Positions 39,801-48,149 of a stretch of DNA of 64,000 nt are shown here, piece by piece. The notes beneath the pieces are model-generated. The model made no database searches. It saw only the letters and a program-made list of their open reading frames with translations, and was not told where the DNA came from. The translations under genes were made by a program, and so were the position numbers. The DNA is from Streptomyces sp. NBC_00078 (GTDB taxonomy: Bacteria; Actinomycetota; Actinomycetes; Streptomycetales; Streptomycetaceae): contig NZ_JAPELX010000001.1 in assembly GCF_026343335.1 (NCBI RefSeq), forward strand, positions 744,001-808,000, in the 5' to 3' direction. Every line of letters starts with the position of its first letter. Positions within the stretch are counted from its first letter, which is position 1.

Positions 39801-42059
39801 ACGGGCACGATGGTCCTCTACGTCGACGGCGTCGAGGCGGCCCGTACGACGACCACCATCAAGCCGTCGGACCTGTACGACGCGAACAAGGACTACAGCG
39901 GCTACATCGGCCGGTCCCTGTACTCGGCCGACCCGTACTTCGGCGGCGAGGTCGACGACTTCCGCATCTACGACCGGGCCCTGTCGGCCTCGGAGGTCAT
40001 GGAACTCAGCGGCAACACCGCGGGCATCGCCAAGGCGACGCACCCCGCACTGAAGGTGGACGCCATCGTCGACGACGCCGACAGCAAGGTCACGCTGCCC
40101 ATGAAGGAGGGCACCGATCTCACCGCGCTGGCCCCGGAGTTCACCCTCGCCCACGGCGCAGCGATCAGCCCCGCCTCCGGCAGCGTGCAGGACTTCACCA
40201 AGCCGGTGGCGTACGAGGTGACGGGATCCGACGGCAAGAAGCGCACCTGGACGGTCTCGGCGCTCGTCATGAAGAGCCCGGTCCTGCCGGGTCTGAACGC
40301 CGACCCGAACATCGTGCGGTTCGGTGACACCTTCTACATCTACCCGACGACCGACGGCTTCGACGGCTGGAGCGGTACGCAGTTCAAGGCGTACTCCTCC
40401 ACCGACCTGGTCCACTGGAAGGACCACGGCGTCATCCTCGACCTGGGTCCCGACGTCAGCTGGGCGGACAGCAGGGCCTGGGCGCCGACGATCGCCGAGA
40501 AGGACGGGAAGTACTACTTCTACTTCTGCGCCGACGCCAACATCGGGGTCGCGGTGTCCGATTCGCCGACCGGTCCCTTCAAGGACGCGCTGGGTCACCC
40601 GCTCCTGAAGGCGGGCCAGTTCAGCGGCCAGATGATCGACCCGGCGGTCTTCACCGACGACGACGGACAGTCCTACCTCTACTGGGGCAACGGACATGCC
40701 TACGTGGCTCCGCTGAACGACGACATGACCTCCCTCGACACCTCGAAGATGAAGGACATCACGCCCAGCGGCTACAACGAGGGCTCCTTCGTCATCAAGC
40801 GCAAGGGCACCTACTACTTCATGTGGTCGGAGAACGACACCCGCGACGAGAACTACCGCGTCGCCTACGCCACCGGGCCCTCCCCCACCGGCCCCTGGAC
40901 CAAGCAGGGCGTGATCCTTTCCAAGGATCTCTCCCTGGGCATCAAGGGCACCGGCCACCACAGCGTCGTGCACGTCCCGAACACCGACGACTGGTACATC
41001 GCCTACCACCGCTTCGCCCTCCCCGGCGGCGACGGCACGCACCGCGAAACCACCATCGACAAAATGGAGTTCGACGCCGACGGTCTGATCAAGAAGGTCG
41101 TACCGACCCTGACCAGCATCGATCCGGTGACCGTCGTCCACGCGGGTCCGGACGTCACCGGCACCGAGGGCGACGCGATCCCGCTCGCCGGCACCGTCTC
41201 CGGGGCGGGCACACCCCGCTGGACTCCCGACGACGGCGCACCCTGCACGGTCGCGGACCCCGTCTCGGCCCGGACCACCCTCACCTGCACCGACAACGGC
41301 ACCTACAAGATCACCCTGACCGGCGGCCGCAGCACCGACACCACCACGGTCACGGTCTCCAACGCCGCCCCGTCGATCACTTCGGCGACGGGCCCCGGCT
41401 CGCCGACTGCCGTAGGGAAACGGGTGGTTGTCAGCGCCGCCTTCACCGACCCGGGCACCTCGGACAGTCACACCTGCACGCTCGACTGGAAGGACGGCAC
41501 CCGTCCGACGGCCGGCAGCATCACCGGCTCCGGAGACGGCTGCCGCGCCGAGCACACCTACGTCACGGCGGGCATCCACCGTCCGGTGATCACCGTCCGG
41601 GACGACGACGGCGGCAAGGACAGCAGGACGCTTGCCGAGCTGATCGTGTACGACCGTGACGCCGGCCCGGCGTCCGGTGCCGGCACGATCACCTCCCCTG
41701 CGGGCGCCTACCCGGCCGGGCCGGGGCTGACCGGCAAGGCGGCCTTCGCCTTCGACGCCCGGTACCGGAAGGGGGCCGCCAAGCCCACCGGACAGGCCAC
41801 GTTCGTCTTCGGTGCCGCCCGGCTCACGTTCCGCTCCACCGGCTCCGACTGGCTCGTGGTCTCCGGCTCCCATGCCATCGAGCAGGGGTCGGGCACTGTC
41901 GACGGCAGGAACGGCTACGCGTTCCGTATCACCGCGACCGACGGCCCCGACACCTTGCGTATCAGGATCTGGAAGAAGTCCAACGGCGACGTGGTCTACG
42001 ACAACCGGACGGGCGCCAAGGTCAAGGGCTCCGTCACCGTCGGAGACCACCGGCACTAG
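36846..42059 (+). CDS. Secreted multidomain protein with two GH43 modules
   Basis: 1737 residues. Order: signal peptide (about 1-40, ending PAQAA), LamG-like lectin domain (50-255), two Ig-like repeats (270-440), GH43 module 1 (447-755), Big_4 Ig-like domain (760-836), second LamG (841-1058), short Ig-like linker, GH43 module 2 (1145-1418), PKD-like repeats (1420-1610) and a C-terminal module. Both GH43 copies keep the three acidic residues: LRDPF / IDSTM / AAEGP and NADPN / IDPAV / YNEGS. Module 2 looks like an arabinofuranosidase/xylosidase, module 1 like a more distant GH43. It probably acts on arabinose- or xylose-containing polysaccharide outside the cell. GGGAACC precedes the ATG. Confidence 0.9.
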   Translation: MTHIARLRSRARSLAGHLAGLTAASMLLALAGPALPAQAAQSAEVSDVTDGLALWYKLDADSGTTVSDASGNGRTGTVNGTADWSASGQGLAFNGTDTYIKVPDDVMKGMDSITVSLDVRIDSTQTTPYFLYGFGNSSGGNGNGYLFSTGNSFRASAASGNWSTEQTTKPSDSHNLARSVWKHIAYTQTGTTGVLYEDGVEVGRNTSVSITPGAIGSGTTTADYIGRSVYSGDQLFKGRIRDFRVYDRALAGSEVEQLALPVDTQGVADDKAALTLGDTSAVTADLDLPKTGTAGGSSISWSSDNTDVVSDSGRVTRPAAGSPDGHATLTATLKKGTVTGTRTFEVTVLPDLDDTAATRQAADALTVHNLDDARGNLTLPADGAYGTSVTWSSADPDTVSADGVVHRPAHGEGATTIGLTATVTKGEASTTRVLTAKVPELPAKEALKGYMFSYFTGEGTADGEQLYSALSKGNDPLHWRELNDGKPVLTSTLGEKGLRDPFIIRSPEGDKFYQIATDLRIYGNGDWDAAQRTGSKSVMVWESTDLVHWTNQRLVKISPDSAGNTWAPEAFYDAKLGEYVVFWASKLYDNEAHSGDTYNRMMYATTRDFYTFSKPKVWIDRGYSVIDSTMIQHDGTYYRLSKDERNNTSSTPNSKFIFEEKSDSILNPSWTAVAEGIGKGTMSAAEGPLVFKSNTEEKWYAFLDEFGGRGYLPFETTDLDSGNWTPSTGYDLPAKPRHGTVLPVTQAEYDRLLRAYQPDQLVQSAENVKVKTRTGRAPVLPATVIAKYADGVERPVAVTWDDVPASAYAQAGTFTVTGHLPDGAAIPVQAEVTVSQEGGDIPAGLLLHYAFDETGGNIAVDSSGHGYHGTYVGTPGFGTGVDGGSFKMSGDSGSPYVKIPNGVLKNADSVTVSMYAKWKGGSGFQWLFGLGPDSDKYLFATPSNGGNSLYSAITKASWSAESKVTAGSQLTPGQWRHVTVTLDGATGTMVLYVDGVEAARTTTTIKPSDLYDANKDYSGYIGRSLYSADPYFGGEVDDFRIYDRALSASEVMELSGNTAGIAKATHPALKVDAIVDDADSKVTLPMKEGTDLTALAPEFTLAHGAAISPASGSVQDFTKPVAYEVTGSDGKKRTWTVSALVMKSPVLPGLNADPNIVRFGDTFYIYPTTDGFDGWSGTQFKAYSSTDLVHWKDHGVILDLGPDVSWADSRAWAPTIAEKDGKYYFYFCADANIGVAVSDSPTGPFKDALGHPLLKAGQFSGQMIDPAVFTDDDGQSYLYWGNGHAYVAPLNDDMTSLDTSKMKDITPSGYNEGSFVIKRKGTYYFMWSENDTRDENYRVAYATGPSPTGPWTKQGVILSKDLSLGIKGTGHHSVVHVPNTDDWYIAYHRFALPGGDGTHRETTIDKMEFDADGLIKKVVPTLTSIDPVTVVHAGPDVTGTEGDAIPLAGTVSGAGTPRWTPDDGAPCTVADPVSARTTLTCTDNGTYKITLTGGRSTDTTTVTVSNAAPSITSATGPGSPTAVGKRVVVSAAFTDPGTSDSHTCTLDWKDGTRPTAGSITGSGDGCRAEHTYVTAGIHRPVITVRDDDGGKDSRTLAELIVYDRDAGPASGAGTITSPAGAYPAGPGLTGKAAFAFDARYRKGAAKPTGQATFVFGAARLTFRSTGSDWLVVSGSHAIEQGSGTVDGRNGYAFRITATDGPDTLRIRIWKKSNGDVVYDNRTGAKVKGSVTVGDHRH

Positions 42060-42084
42060 GGCGTCCTGGGGCGTGTTGTGAAAG

Positions 42085-42122
42085 TGCTGGTCACAGCTCC
42101 TCGTTGGGAACTGTGACCAGCA
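42085..42122 (+). terminator. Terminator after double-GH43 gene
   Basis: Perfect 12-bp stem TGCTGGTCACAG (42085-42096) with CTGTGACCAGCA (42111-42122), 14-nt loop, 26 bp past the stop codon. Confidence 0.75.
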
Positions 42123-42147
42123 TGGTTGTGGGCCGGCACGTGGCCGG

Positions 42148-42240
42148 TCAGTGCACCAGCAGGTCGATCACGCCCGTCAGGTCCTCCTCGCCGCTGCCCT
42201 CGGCCGGGCGGCGGCGCATCAGCTCGAAGTAGGGGCTGTC
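42148..42240 (-). pseudogene. C-terminal fragment, possibly NAD-binding oxidoreductase
   Basis: Reading leftward, 30 codons (DSPYFELMRRRPAEG, then EEDLTGVIDLLVH and stop) look like the tail of a 6-phosphogluconate-dehydrogenase-like or imine-reductase-like protein. Nothing of the rest is present; the frame ends where the HxlR fragment begins. Assignment is tentative. Confidence 0.35.
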
Positions 42241-42306
42241 GAGTACTCACTGACCGAGGACGGCAAACGCCTCAACGACGCACTCCGGCCGCCGGCCGCC
42301 TGGGGT
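42238..42306 (+). pseudogene. C-terminal fragment of HxlR-type regulator
   Basis: The codons VEYSLTEDGKRLNDALRPPAAWG match the wing and final helix of HxlR-family winged-helix regulators (typical form VEYSLTERG...L..AL..L..W). No preceding HTH exists. It abuts the oppositely oriented fragment at about 42240, so two broken genes are fused here. The rest of the 480-bp gap to 42539 holds no other gene. Confidence 0.5.
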
Positions 42307-42538
42307 GGCGAGCGGCCGACCGGCCGAGGGCTGGAGGAGACGGCGGGCCAGAGTGTTGCGCGACGCGCCGGATGAGAGCGACGGCGACACGGCCGTTGAT
42401 GACAGCGGACGTGAAGTGACCCCTGCGACCGGCGCAGGGGTTCCCGGTGTTCACGGTGTCGGCTTCTCGAGGTGTTCGATCCCGGTCGGCGGCGCCGGCT
42501 CTCCTGGTGCCCCGGGGCTCGTTCCCGCGCCGGATCCG

Positions 42539-42889
42539 CTAGCCGCGCGAGAGGTCGCCGTCGTGCGGTCCCGGCCGGCTGTGTGCGGTGTCGTCGTCGC
42601 GGCTCACCTCGTGGTGACGGCCGTCGGGGCGGGGAAGCGGCTTGAGGTCGACCTGGATGCGGTGCGTGGAGTCATGGCTCACCGAGCCGCCCAGGCGTGC
42701 CTCGACCACACCCAGCCGCAGGCCGGCGCCGCCTTCGCCGGCCCGGTGGAACTGCACCGAGAACTCCAGGCTGACCTGCTCCACGCTGAACCGCCAGTCG
42801 CTCTCCGCGCCCTCGGCCTGGGCCCGCGCGAGCTCGGCTCGAACCGTGCCGATGGCCTCCGCGAGACCGATCGGTTCCGAATCCCCCAT
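42539..42889 (-). CDS. Trypsin-co-occurring domain 2 (trypco2) protein
   Basis: A 116-residue protein beginning MGDSEPIGLAEAIGTVRAELARAQ, then a beta-rich part (VEQVSLEFSVQFHRAGEGGAGLRLGVVEARLGGSVS, THRIQVDLKPL) and a charged, probably disordered tail. This matches the trypco2 module, named because it sits beside trypsin-like proteases in predicted actinobacterial conflict or signalling systems; its function is unknown. ATG at 42889. It is divergent from the trypsin-like gene across 91 bp, exactly the expected neighbourhood. Confidence 0.82.
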   Translation of the reverse strand: MGDSEPIGLAEAIGTVRAELARAQAEGAESDWRFSVEQVSLEFSVQFHRAGEGGAGLRLGVVEARLGGSVSHDSTHRIQVDLKPLPRPDGRHHEVSRDDDTAHSRPGPHDGDLSRG

Positions 42890-42966
42890 GTCAACACACC
42901 CCCGAATTCCGCTGATTGGCCGATCCAGACTGGTCACAAGTCTAGGGAGGCACCATGCTCCGCGCG

Positions 42967-42981
42967 TAGTGTGAGACAGCA
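42967..42981 (+). promoter_or_regulatory. -10-like box, probable leaderless start
   Basis: TAGTGT at 42967-42972 ends 8 nt before the ATG at 42981, and no ribosome site precedes that ATG, so the transcript for the protease/kinase operon may start at or next to the start codon. Confidence 0.4.
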
Positions 42982-44297
42982 TGGGGGATTTACGTGCGGA
43001 CTGGAGACTGAGGTTACGGCGCGAGGGCGCGCACGGCCCCATCTGCGGCGCCGGCGTGCTCGTCGACCAGAACACCGCGCTGACCTGCGCACACGTGGTA
43101 CGCACCCCGGACGCCGTGATGTGGCTTGAGTTCGCCGAGAACAGTGACATCGAACCCGTGACGGCACGGGTCCTGCCCGGCGGCTGGCTGCGCGCGAGCG
43201 AGGACGTCGCCGTGCTGGGCCTGGACAGCCCACGGCCGCAGGCACGGCCCGCCCCGCTGGAACCCGCGCTGTGGGGCGGCATGGAGGTGTACGCGACGGG
43301 CTACGCGCGGGGCTTTGACGACGGGATGAGCCTGTGGGGCCGCATCGGCGGGGCCAGCGGCGAGCGGGTGCAGCTCGACGCCGTCACCAAGGCGGAGGTG
43401 GTGCGCAAGGGCTTCAGCGGCGCCGCCGTGTGCACCCGCCCGCAGGAAGGTCGTCCGGCCCGTGTGGTGGGCCTGGTCGTCAGCTGGCGCGGTGACATGG
43501 AGGAGGTACGGCCCGAGGACAACCGGCTCGCCTTCTCGTATCTGGTCCCCGTCGCCCGTATCGCCGAACTCTCGCCGGTGATCAAGGAGTTGAGCGGCCC
43601 CCACGCATGGGACCGGCCCTTCGAGGAGCGGTTGACCCGTTGGTTCGAGGACCCGGACGAGGATCCGGTGAAGATCACCGTGGTCCCTCCGGGCGTCGGC
43701 AAGGACCGCTCGCTGCGCCATCTGGAGCACCGTGCGCAAGTCGTGCATCGCGGCGGTTCCAGCAGACCGGACCTCGCCGACCACGCCCTGGACCAGATCA
43801 CCTTCCCGACCGGCGAGTACCTGGCGTACTGGGACTGGCTGCGCGGTACCGGGCCCCGGCCCGCGCAGGCGGCCGACCGTGCGCCCGTCCGCCCGGTCAC
43901 GGTCCTCGTCGACGGCCTCGACCGGGAACCCGAGCCGGATGCGCTGATCGAACTCCTGGGCCGGCTGCGGGTGTTGGGCTTCAGGCTGCTGCTGGTCTTC
44001 CGGCACGAGGGCGGCACCGGCTGGAACGCGGCCCGCGACAAACTCCTGCGGCCCGCACTGTCGAGCCACGCGGACGCGCTCCTCGACCGCCTGCAGCGGG
44101 CGGAGTTCAGCCGCGCGGTCCGGCTCGGCGTCGTCGACAGCGCCTCCCTCCACACCCTGACCGAGACGGCCGACCGGCGCCGGCAACAGCGCCGCCTGAT
44201 CGACGCTCTGGCGGACTCGCAACAACAGCTGACCCGGCTGCGAGAGCTGATCAGGACCGTGCGAGCCGACTTACGCCACCCAGGAGGCCGGGTATGA
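42981..44297 (+). CDS. Trypsin-like protease fused to degenerate NTPase domain
   Basis: 438 residues, no signal peptide. Residues 1-210 are a cytoplasmic trypsin-like domain with triad His38 (LTCAHVV), Asp75 (EDVAVLGLD) and Ser146 (KGFSGAAVC). Residues about 230-400 resemble a STAND/NACHT-type NTPase: a P-loop-like VVPPGVGKDRS that lacks the usual GKS/T, and a Walker-B-like VTVLVDGLDREPEPD. The last 40 residues are a coiled-coil-like helix. So the protease is likely active but ATP binding doubtful. First gene of the operon with the PknG-like kinase, divergent from trypco2. In related systems such proteases are activated by partner domains (inference). Confidence 0.85.
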   Translation: MGDLRADWRLRLRREGAHGPICGAGVLVDQNTALTCAHVVRTPDAVMWLEFAENSDIEPVTARVLPGGWLRASEDVAVLGLDSPRPQARPAPLEPALWGGMEVYATGYARGFDDGMSLWGRIGGASGERVQLDAVTKAEVVRKGFSGAAVCTRPQEGRPARVVGLVVSWRGDMEEVRPEDNRLAFSYLVPVARIAELSPVIKELSGPHAWDRPFEERLTRWFEDPDEDPVKITVVPPGVGKDRSLRHLEHRAQVVHRGGSSRPDLADHALDQITFPTGEYLAYWDWLRGTGPRPAQAADRAPVRPVTVLVDGLDREPEPDALIELLGRLRVLGFRLLLVFRHEGGTGWNAARDKLLRPALSSHADALLDRLQRAEFSRAVRLGVVDSASLHTLTETADRRRQQRRLIDALADSQQQLTRLRELIRTVRADLRHPGGRV

Positions 44298-44358
44298 CGG
44301 GCAGGCCGGGTATGACCGGCTCCGCGCGGCCGGGGCAGCAGAGGGGGACGGCGAGAGG

Positions 44359-46680
44359 ATGACGGCCTGTCCGCACCGGCGCTTCACCGGGGCCCCCTGC
44401 GGCGGCACCGTGCTGCCCACCGGCCACTGCGCCGAGTGCGGACGCGCGGAGAGCGGTCCCGGGCTGCCCGTACTGCCCGCGGACCCACGGGACTTCGGCC
44501 CCCACGACCTCCTCGCCCTGCCCGAGCGCGCGCCACGCCCCGCGCAGGAACGCCTCATCCGGCCCGAGGCACCGCTGCGCATCCGCATGGGCTGCTCGGC
44601 CGCCGAATGCGGCATCACGTTCGCCCCGCCCTACACCGAGGGACAGGTGCCGACGGAGGGGTTCTGCCCGGCCTGCGGCGCGCGCTACTCGTACAAACCG
44701 GAGCTCACCGAGGGCGGGCTGCTGCGCGACCAGTACCGGATCATGGGGCCCATCGCGCACGGCGGCCAGGGCTGGGTCTACCTCGCCGAGGACACCCATC
44801 TCGGTGACGTCGTCGCCGTCAAGGGACTGCTCAACCGCTACGAACACGACGGCGCCAGGCTCGCCGACGTCGAACGCCGCAACCTCGTCGCCATCCGCCA
44901 CCCGCGCATCGTCCAGATCCGCGACTTCGTCGCGCGCAGCGACCGGGCCGGTCAGGTCACCGGTGGCTACATCGTCATGGACGACGTCGGCGACGGCACC
45001 CTGGAGAAGGTCGTCGAGGAGACCCGGCGGGGTGAGTCGGTGCTCGACATCGAGCACGTCGCCGCGTACGGCTGCCAGATCCTGGAGGCTTTCGTCCATC
45101 TGCACGCCGGCGGCGAACGCGTCTTCGTCTACGGGGACATGAAGCCCTCGAACGTCGTGCACCACGGGGACGGCGTCAAGGTCATCGACCTGGGCGGCAT
45201 GCGCGAGCAGGACGAGAGCCTGCCCCAGCCCCCCGCCCATGTCACTCCCGAGTACATGGCACCCGAGACGGGGTCCGCGGCCGTACCCACCGTTGCCCAC
45301 GACCTGCACACCGTCGGTGTCACCCTGCGGGAACTCGCCCGCTGGGCCGTCGACGAGGTACCCGGCCTCGGCACCGCCTCCTTCTGGTGGGTCGTCGAGC
45401 GCGCCACCCGCGGCGATCCGGGGCTGCGCTTCGCCGACGCCCGGGAGATGGCCGGCCAACTGCGCGGCGCACTGCGGGAGATCCGCGCCCTGCGCGGAAA
45501 GAGCGACCCGCCCGAGCCCTCCGACTACTTCCGGCCGTCCCCGCAGCTGCTCGGCGCCCGGCTCGGCACCGTGCCGGGCATCGAGCACTGGATGGACCGC
45601 CCACGCCGCGACCGGTACTGGCCGCCCGAGGCCCCCGCCCTCGACCTCGGTGCGCCCACGCCCACGGAGATCGCCCGCTGCCTGCCGGTGCCAAGGCGCT
45701 ATCCGGGCGATCCGCAGACCGCGCGGTTCGAGGTGAGCAGCGGCTACGACCCGGGCCAACTCCTCGACCAGGAGCACGAGAAGCCGCAGTCGGTGGAGAT
45801 CTGCCTGCACAACGTGCGCGTTCTGCTGCGCCGCGACACGCTGGAGGACCTGGCGCTCGCCCAGGAGGAACTCGACACCGCGGACTCCATCCCGGGGCCG
45901 TCCGCGGTGCGCCGGTGGCGGCTCGAATGGCACCGCGCTCTGCTCGCGCTGCGCAGCGCCGGCCTGGAGGAGGTTCCGCGCCGGGTCGCCGAGGCCAGGA
46001 GCCACTTCGCGAAGGTCCACCTCGAACTCCCCGGCGAGTACGCGCCCAAACTGGCCCTCGCCTACTGCGGGGAGCGACTCGGCGACGACTCGGCGGGGCC
46101 CACCGCGAAGGAACTGTACGAGGCGGTGTTCGCCCGCAACCCCGCGCACGGCGGCGCCGCGCTCGGCCTGGCCCGGCTCGCGCTGCGTGCGGGGGACCGC
46201 CGCGGGGCCCTCGACGTACTGGGCCGGGTCCGCCCCGGCACGCTGGACCACACCGTCGCCCGGATCGCCTCCTTACGCATCCGCGCGGCCCGGCTGCCCG
46301 GGGACGGCGATCCGCTGCCGTCTCCCACCGAGGTCGACGCGGCCCTGGCCGAACTGCGCGGACTCGTGGGGCGGCGACCGGGCGCGGGCGAGCCGAGCCT
46401 GTCCGAGGACGAGGCGCTGCGCCTGAGCACCGAAATGCACGAATGGAAACTGGACGCGCTGCATGCCCGCAGCGACCGGCCCGGTTCGCCGGGAACGGGA
46501 GCAGGAGCCGGACGGCTCGACGCCCGCCGCCTCAGACGCCTGAGCCCGCAGGAGCGCGAGTTGCGCAGACAGGTGGAGTCGCACTATCGCCAACTGGCTT
46601 CACGCCACCGGGAGTCGGTCACCGTCCACGACCACCTCGTGGACCTCCTGCACGCGGTACGCCCCCAGACCAGGTTCTGA
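44359..46680 (+). CDS. PknG-like serine/threonine protein kinase with TPR domain
   Basis: 773 residues, close to mycobacterial PknG (750). N-terminal Cys motifs (CPHRRF, CGG, CAEC, then CSAAECG and FCPACG, residues 4-110) match a rubredoxin-like zinc or iron knuckle. The kinase spans about 120-385: glycine loop IAHGGQGWVYLAED, lysine in VAVKGLL, catalytic YGDMKPSNV and DLGGM in place of DFG, as in PknG where it is DLG. Residues 480-700 are TPR-like helices (KELYEAVFARNPAHGGAALGLARLAL). GAGAGG precedes the ATG. PknG phosphorylates the FHA protein GarA in nutrient control; no GarA gene is here. Neighbours add a vWA protein, membrane sensor and binding protein. Confidence 0.9.
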   Translation: MTACPHRRFTGAPCGGTVLPTGHCAECGRAESGPGLPVLPADPRDFGPHDLLALPERAPRPAQERLIRPEAPLRIRMGCSAAECGITFAPPYTEGQVPTEGFCPACGARYSYKPELTEGGLLRDQYRIMGPIAHGGQGWVYLAEDTHLGDVVAVKGLLNRYEHDGARLADVERRNLVAIRHPRIVQIRDFVARSDRAGQVTGGYIVMDDVGDGTLEKVVEETRRGESVLDIEHVAAYGCQILEAFVHLHAGGERVFVYGDMKPSNVVHHGDGVKVIDLGGMREQDESLPQPPAHVTPEYMAPETGSAAVPTVAHDLHTVGVTLRELARWAVDEVPGLGTASFWWVVERATRGDPGLRFADAREMAGQLRGALREIRALRGKSDPPEPSDYFRPSPQLLGARLGTVPGIEHWMDRPRRDRYWPPEAPALDLGAPTPTEIARCLPVPRRYPGDPQTARFEVSSGYDPGQLLDQEHEKPQSVEICLHNVRVLLRRDTLEDLALAQEELDTADSIPGPSAVRRWRLEWHRALLALRSAGLEEVPRRVAEARSHFAKVHLELPGEYAPKLALAYCGERLGDDSAGPTAKELYEAVFARNPAHGGAALGLARLALRAGDRRGALDVLGRVRPGTLDHTVARIASLRIRAARLPGDGDPLPSPTEVDAALAELRGLVGRRPGAGEPSLSEDEALRLSTEMHEWKLDALHARSDRPGSPGTGAGAGRLDARRLRRLSPQERELRRQVESHYRQLASRHRESVTVHDHLVDLLHAVRPQTRF

Positions 46681-46757
46681 CCGCACGGAATCCACGGACC
46701 GGACGGCACCCCACGCGGTCCGGACGGCGACGAAGGGGAAGGAGCGGTGAGGTACGA

Positions 46758-48149
46758 ATGAGCAGCCACACCCGGCCGCAGCAGCCGGGCATCCAGCTGC
46801 ACGTCGATCTCGACGGCGATCTGCGCCCGCACCGCAGCGTGAAGATCGAAGCTCATCTGCGGGTCGACGTGTCCGCCGACGCCGCCCCCACCGACCTGCC
46901 CGCGGTCGAACTCGCCGTGATCATCGCGGTGGACGTCGCCCAGCCCCACCGGGAGGCCGTCCGACGCGCCCTGCCGGCCGCGTTGCGTGCCCTGCCCGAC
47001 GGCATATCCTTCACGGTGCTCGGCAGCGGCCCCGAGCCGGTGCGGTGCTATCCGCGGGGCGACGACGAGTGGGCCGTCGCCGACCAGCACGAGAAGCGGC
47101 GGGCCGCCTTCGCCGTCGGCTCGCTCCCACTGCACGGGGACGGCCCGCGTCCTGCCGGGTACGCCGCCTGGGCGGCCAGGTCACGCGCCCTGCTCGTCGG
47201 CCGCCCGCTGTCCGTACGGCATCTGGTACTGATCACGGACGGCAGCAGCGCTCCGGGCGAGACCCGTCTCGAAGAGGAACTGGACGCCTGTGCCGGGCAG
47301 TTCACCTGTGATGTGCTGGCGGTGGGCGCGCAGTGGGCCCCGGACCCCCTGCTGACCCTCGCCGAACGGCTGCACGGCACCGCCGAGTTCGTGGACGAGG
47401 GCCTGGGCCGGACGATCACCGCGGCCATCAAGCGCCTGCGCCGGGTGCACACTCCCCAACTGCCGATCGAGGTGACCGTACGGCCGTCGGTGCGCCAGGT
47501 CTCGCTCCACGAGAAGGCACCCCGGCCGCACCGTCTCGGCGGGCTGCCCCAGCCCGGCCGGCCGCATCGCTGGAGCTTCCCGACGTACCAGTGGGAGCAG
47601 GGCAGACGCGACTACCTGCTCACCCTGGTGGCCGACGCCGACGCCGATCCGCTGGAGACCGAGCTGCAGTTCGCCATGGTCTCGGTCGGCGAGGTCCATG
47701 CGCCCGTCACCGCCCGCTGGCACCGTCCCGCGCAGCCCCCGCCGCACGCCCCGGCGGGTGCCGACAGCGTGCGCGACCTGAACGCCACGGGCCGGATGCG
47801 CAGTGCTCTGCGCCAGGGGCTCGTCGCTCTTCAGAACCACCGACGGGACACTGCCGAGGACTGTCTGGGGCAGGCGGCACGTCTGGCTGCGGAATTCGGC
47901 ACGGACTGGGTACTGGCCGAGATCCGCGCGGTCGCCGACATCGAGGACGCGCCCGCCGGGCGGGTCCGGCTGCGCACCGCGGTCGACGCCGGCACGCTCG
48001 GCCCGATGATCCTGCGCGCCGGGTCCCGCCCCGGCGGACTGCTGACCGAGGCCGTCACCACGCGGCCGGGTCCGCGCTGCGGAGGCTGCGGCACCGTGGC
48101 CGGGAGCGAGGCCCGTTACTGCATCGCCTGCGGGGAGAAGCTGCTGTGA
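46758..48149 (+). CDS. vWA domain protein with C-terminal zinc ribbon
   Basis: 463 residues. The von Willebrand A domain (about 50-220) has AVIIAVDVAQPHRE as a modified MIDAS start (DxS/T replaced) and LVLITDGSSAPG as the second MIDAS strand. A beta-rich middle part follows (WSFPTYQWEQGRRDYLLTL). The last 30 residues are a zinc ribbon with CGGCG and CIACGEKLL. No signal peptide, so intracellular. Such vWA proteins scaffold kinases and phosphatases in TerY-type systems. Its stop overlaps the next gene in GTGA; GTGAGGT precedes the ATG. Confidence 0.85.
   Translation: MSSHTRPQQPGIQLHVDLDGDLRPHRSVKIEAHLRVDVSADAAPTDLPAVELAVIIAVDVAQPHREAVRRALPAALRALPDGISFTVLGSGPEPVRCYPRGDDEWAVADQHEKRRAAFAVGSLPLHGDGPRPAGYAAWAARSRALLVGRPLSVRHLVLITDGSSAPGETRLEEELDACAGQFTCDVLAVGAQWAPDPLLTLAERLHGTAEFVDEGLGRTITAAIKRLRRVHTPQLPIEVTVRPSVRQVSLHEKAPRPHRLGGLPQPGRPHRWSFPTYQWEQGRRDYLLTLVADADADPLETELQFAMVSVGEVHAPVTARWHRPAQPPPHAPAGADSVRDLNATGRMRSALRQGLVALQNHRRDTAEDCLGQAARLAAEFGTDWVLAEIRAVADIEDAPAGRVRLRTAVDAGTLGPMILRAGSRPGGLLTEAVTTRPGPRCGGCGTVAGSEARYCIACGEKLL

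Noticed and set aside
36828..42056. A 1742-codon open frame on the minus strand opposite the double-GH43 gene
   Set aside because: It is the exact antisense shadow of a domain-rich secreted protein, has low-complexity Val/Gly/Arg composition and no domain; long antisense frames are expected at this GC content.
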